NCBI RefSeq assembly: GCF_000179235.2
Contig: NZ_CP039373.1
Span: 32 to 64,031, forward strand
Direction of reading: 5' to 3'
Length of the DNA stretch: 64,000 nt
From: Synechococcus sp. CB0101
GTDB taxonomy: Bacteria > Cyanobacteriota > Cyanobacteriia > PCC-6307 > Cyanobiaceae
The translations under genes and the position numbers were made by a program. Under the pieces are notes generated by a model. The model was not told where the DNA came from. It saw only the letters and a program-made list of their open reading frames with translations, and ran no database searches. Every line of letters begins with the position of its first letter. Position 1 is the stretch's first letter. Below, one piece after another: positions 62,191-64,000 of this stretch.

Positions 62191-62956
62191 TTCCGGCGGT
62201 GGTGCCGGCATCCAGGCCGATCTGAAAACCTTTCTGGCCCTGCAGGTGCATGGCTGCAGCGCCATCACCTGCGTCACGGCGCAGAACACCTGCGGTGTGA
62301 ACCGCGTGGATCCCCTGCCCCCCGAGGGCCTGACCGCCCAGATCGAGGCCGTGTTGAGCGATCTGCCGGTGGCGGCGCTGAAAACCGGGATGTTGCTCAA
62401 TCGAGCACTCATCGAGGCCACGGCTGCCGCATTGCGCCCACTGGCCATTCCGCGGCTGATTGATCCGGTGATGGTGTCGCGGGCGGGTTCGGTGCTGCTG
62501 GAAGCCGATGCGATTGAGGCTTACCAGCAGCAGCTCCTGCCGTTGGCGGAGCTGATCACTCCCAACATCCACGAAGCGCAGCTGCTAAGCGGGTTGCCGG
62601 TGGAAAGCGCGAGCGATGTGGAGCGGGCGGCTGCAGCCCTGTTGGAGCTTGGGCCTCAAGCGGTGCTGATCAAAGGCGGCGGCATCCCGGCATTACGTGG
62701 TAGCGATTACTTGCTGCAGCGCCAGGCATCCGGCCAGTGGTTGCGGCACCAGCCGGTGGCCACCACCCACAGCCACGGCAGTGGTTGCACCCTGGGGGCA
62801 GCGATCACGGCGTTTCGGGCCAAGGGCTTGCCGCTGCTGGAGGCCGTCGAGCAAGCCAAGCGGTTTGTGGAGTGTGGCCTGCGCTTTGGGCTAGCCATTG
62901 GGGCTGGCCAGGGTCCACTGTGTCATTGGCATCCGTTGCTTGAGTCCGATGGCTGA
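62153..62956 (+). CDS. thiD: Hydroxymethylpyrimidine/phosphomethylpyrimidine kinase
   Basis: A thiamine-pathway kinase that phosphorylates HMP and HMP-P in the cytoplasm, 267 residues, standard length. ThiD signatures: ALSIGGSDSGGGAGIQADLK, the AITCVTAQNT segment, LIDPVMVSRAG, LITPNIHEAQLLSG, VLIKGG, and the ATP/anion-hole motif THSHGSGCTLGAAITA with the catalytic Cys/Gly loop. ATG at 62153 is required for the first strand and places the start inside the zinc-ribbon gene. It overlaps the following hypothetical gene by 8 bases. Confidence 0.96.
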   Translation: MVPAIALSIGGSDSGGGAGIQADLKTFLALQVHGCSAITCVTAQNTCGVNRVDPLPPEGLTAQIEAVLSDLPVAALKTGMLLNRALIEATAAALRPLAIPRLIDPVMVSRAGSVLLEADAIEAYQQQLLPLAELITPNIHEAQLLSGLPVESASDVERAAAALLELGPQAVLIKGGGIPALRGSDYLLQRQASGQWLRHQPVATTHSHGSGCTLGAAITAFRAKGLPLLEAVEQAKRFVECGLRFGLAIGAGQGPLCHWHPLLESDG

Positions 62957-63341
62957 CGCTCCTTATCTGATCGCGCTGGCCCTGCTGGAGCAGAACGGCG
63001 AGCGGGCGATGCCGCTGCAGGGCAAATCGCTGCGGGAACCGATTGCGGCGGATGGTGATCCGGGTGATGTGGGGCGAATGCAGGCGCTGGAGCTGTTAAC
63101 GCGGGTGTGGCAATGCAGCGATCAAGGGGCGCTGGCTCGCGCCGGTGGTGAACACAGCCTGCTGCTGGTGGCGGTGCCGATCGAAGCGCTGCAGGAGGCC
63201 CTCCCGGCCCTCAAAGCACGCTGGCTCAACAGCGGGGATACAGCGGCGCTGTTGCAGGAGTTGCGGAGCCTGGGCAGTGGCCTTTGGAGCCTGCAGCAAG
63301 AGCCGCGCCAGCCCCTGGCGTTCAAGCCACTTCTCGGTTGA
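62949..63341 (+). CDS. Conserved hypothetical protein downstream of thiD
   Basis: A 130-residue, largely helical protein with no signal or membrane segment (YLIALALLEQNGERAMPLQG; GEHSLLLVAVPIEALQEALP). The N-terminal YLIALALLEQNGERAMP appears to be a conserved patch, but I recognise no family. It is translationally coupled to thiD by an 8-base overlap. Its last 20 bases overlap the convergent DUF1028 gene. Confidence 0.6.
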   Translation: MADAPYLIALALLEQNGERAMPLQGKSLREPIAADGDPGDVGRMQALELLTRVWQCSDQGALARAGGEHSLLLVAVPIEALQEALPALKARWLNSGDTAALLQELRSLGSGLWSLQQEPRQPLAFKPLLG

Positions 63342-63996
63342 GCATCGGTCGCTCCGCCAGCTCGTCGCGCCAGGCCTGAGCCCAGAGCAGTTGGCTGCGC
63401 TCGTAGAGCTCGGCCAGCTCCAGCACGGCGCTGTCGTGGTAGTCGATGCGCAGATCCAGCAAAGGGAAGGCCGCTTCACCGCTCACCTGCAGCGCTGCCG
63501 AGGTGGCATGGCTGGAGCGCCGGTCGCCACCGGCGGCTTCGCCGGCCTGGAGCGCGTGCATGAGACGTCGGCCGAGCTTCCAGCTCGGGTCACTGGAGAG
63601 AAACGCGTCTTCCATGGCGATCAGCACGGCTTCGCCCGCCAGCAGATTGCCCGCCACGGCCATGCCATCCCGGCTGCGATGGCCTGCCCACGCGCCGCAG
63701 TCGGCGCCGGTCCAGGCGGCGGTTTGGCCGCGGGCGTCGATCAGGTGAAACTGGCGCCGCTCCCGCTGGGGGTCGTCGCGCAAAAGGCTGGCTTTCACGT
63801 CGTCGGCGCTCAGGTTTTGTTCGAGCCGCTCCAGGCCACAGATGCCCAGATAGGGATTGGTATGGGCCTGGGTGGCCACGGCTCCAACCCCGGAGCGGAT
63901 GTGCGGCACGGTGGAGCCCACCGCTAAATGGCAGGTGGCGACGGCTACGCCGAAACGCCCGTTGTTGGGATCCCGCGCCAGGATCGAAAAGGTCAT
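63322..63996 (-). CDS. DUF1028 family protein
   Basis: A 224-residue protein of the DUF1028 family, which has an Ntn-hydrolase-like fold. The signature start is MTFSILARDPNNGRFGVAVA, followed by VGSTVPHIRSGVGAVATQAH, TNPYLG, and GMAVAGNLLAGEAVLIAMED. In other bacteria these genes are near peptidases or ureidoglycolate enzymes, and the substrate is unproven. Its start codon is 4 bases from the window end, so its promoter is not visible. Confidence 0.87.
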   Translation of the reverse strand: MTFSILARDPNNGRFGVAVATCHLAVGSTVPHIRSGVGAVATQAHTNPYLGICGLERLEQNLSADDVKASLLRDDPQRERRQFHLIDARGQTAAWTGADCGAWAGHRSRDGMAVAGNLLAGEAVLIAMEDAFLSSDPSWKLGRRLMHALQAGEAAGGDRRSSHATSAALQVSGEAAFPLLDLRIDYHDSAVLELAELYERSQLLWAQAWRDELAERPMLNREVA

Positions 63997-64000
63997 GGCG

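Noticed and set aside
1-64000. CRISPR arrays, insertion sequences, prophage genes, rRNA and integrase/attachment sites
   Set aside because: I looked for regularly spaced repeats, transposase or integrase motifs and rRNA signatures and found none.

Overview
The window looks like a chromosomal segment of an alpha-picocyanobacterium (Cyanobium or freshwater/euryhaline Synechococcus type). Direct support comes from a photosystem II D1 gene, ndhL, a c6-type cytochrome, an IdiA/FutA iron-binding protein with an FutB permease and an IdiB-like Crp/Fnr regulator, a cyAbrB regulator, chlorophyll and bilin biosynthesis genes, and several cyanobacteria-restricted DUF families. Overall GC is high and genes are packed tightly, with many 4-bp ATGA or TGATG overlaps. 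The genus is an inference. I see no CRISPR array, insertion sequence, prophage or rRNA.

Layout. 1-8.3 kb: group 2 sigma factor, YkvA, a small secreted-protein gene broken by a one-base shift in a G7 run, PsiE, a Nif11-cupin fusion, GNAT, cyAbrB, a YhaN/YhaO (Rad50/Mre11-like) pair and a c6-type cytochrome. 8.3-11.3 kb: YciI, a methyltransferase, trpA, a DUF3007 gene, ndhL and tRNA-Leu(UAA). 11.5-23.8 kb: one co-directional block with two DUF2231 membrane proteins, a terminal oxidase whose subunit II has lost the CuA ligands (ARTO/quinol-oxidase type), two GMC flavoprotein oxidoreductases around a GH63-like glycosidase, and a PhnD-like lipoprotein with a transmembrane GGDEF protein. 23.8-32.6 kb: a leftward small-molecule metabolism operon (RidA, cupin, SMP-30, Nif11, GlcG-like, double VOC, DoxX), divergent from an SDR dehydrogenase, a channel-like protein with an altered filter and a ClC antiporter, then an NDH-2. 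32.9-37.2 kb: lipase-like hydrolase and iron uptake. 37.2-41.4 kb: a reactive-sulfur operon (methyltransferase, persulfide dioxygenase-rhodanese fusion, rhodanese, TauE/SafE exporter, OsmC) with a divergent ArsR-family gene and a 17-bp operator-like sequence repeated at two of its promoters. 41.4-44.6 kb: pdxH, an orphan HigA-like antitoxin, a hydrolase and a DUF3365 heme protein.

44.7-55.8 kb is the most striking part: a low-oxygen island. It holds a D1' psbA with all three signature residues (Ala80, Leu158, Ala286), oxygen-independent hemN with a heme oxygenase, and a tight five-gene operon coding for a hemerythrin-like protein, the aerobic cyclase AcsF, a fatty-acid desaturase, a glycosyltransferase and an aldehyde-deformylating-oxygenase homologue. 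Four of those five products carry non-heme diiron motifs. An ArsR-family regulator without cysteines is divergent from this operon. A degenerate NtrC-type AAA domain fused to a NapH/NosR-like polyferredoxin membrane protein closes the island. An ATAACG core recurs in the promoter regions. I infer a module that keeps pigment, bilin and lipid synthesis going when O2 is scarce.

55.9-64 kb is ordinary accessory and housekeeping sequence: Kir channel, TPMT-like methyltransferase, CRTISO-like and renalase-like flavoproteins, an LprI-like protein, another methyltransferase, thiD and a DUF1028 gene.
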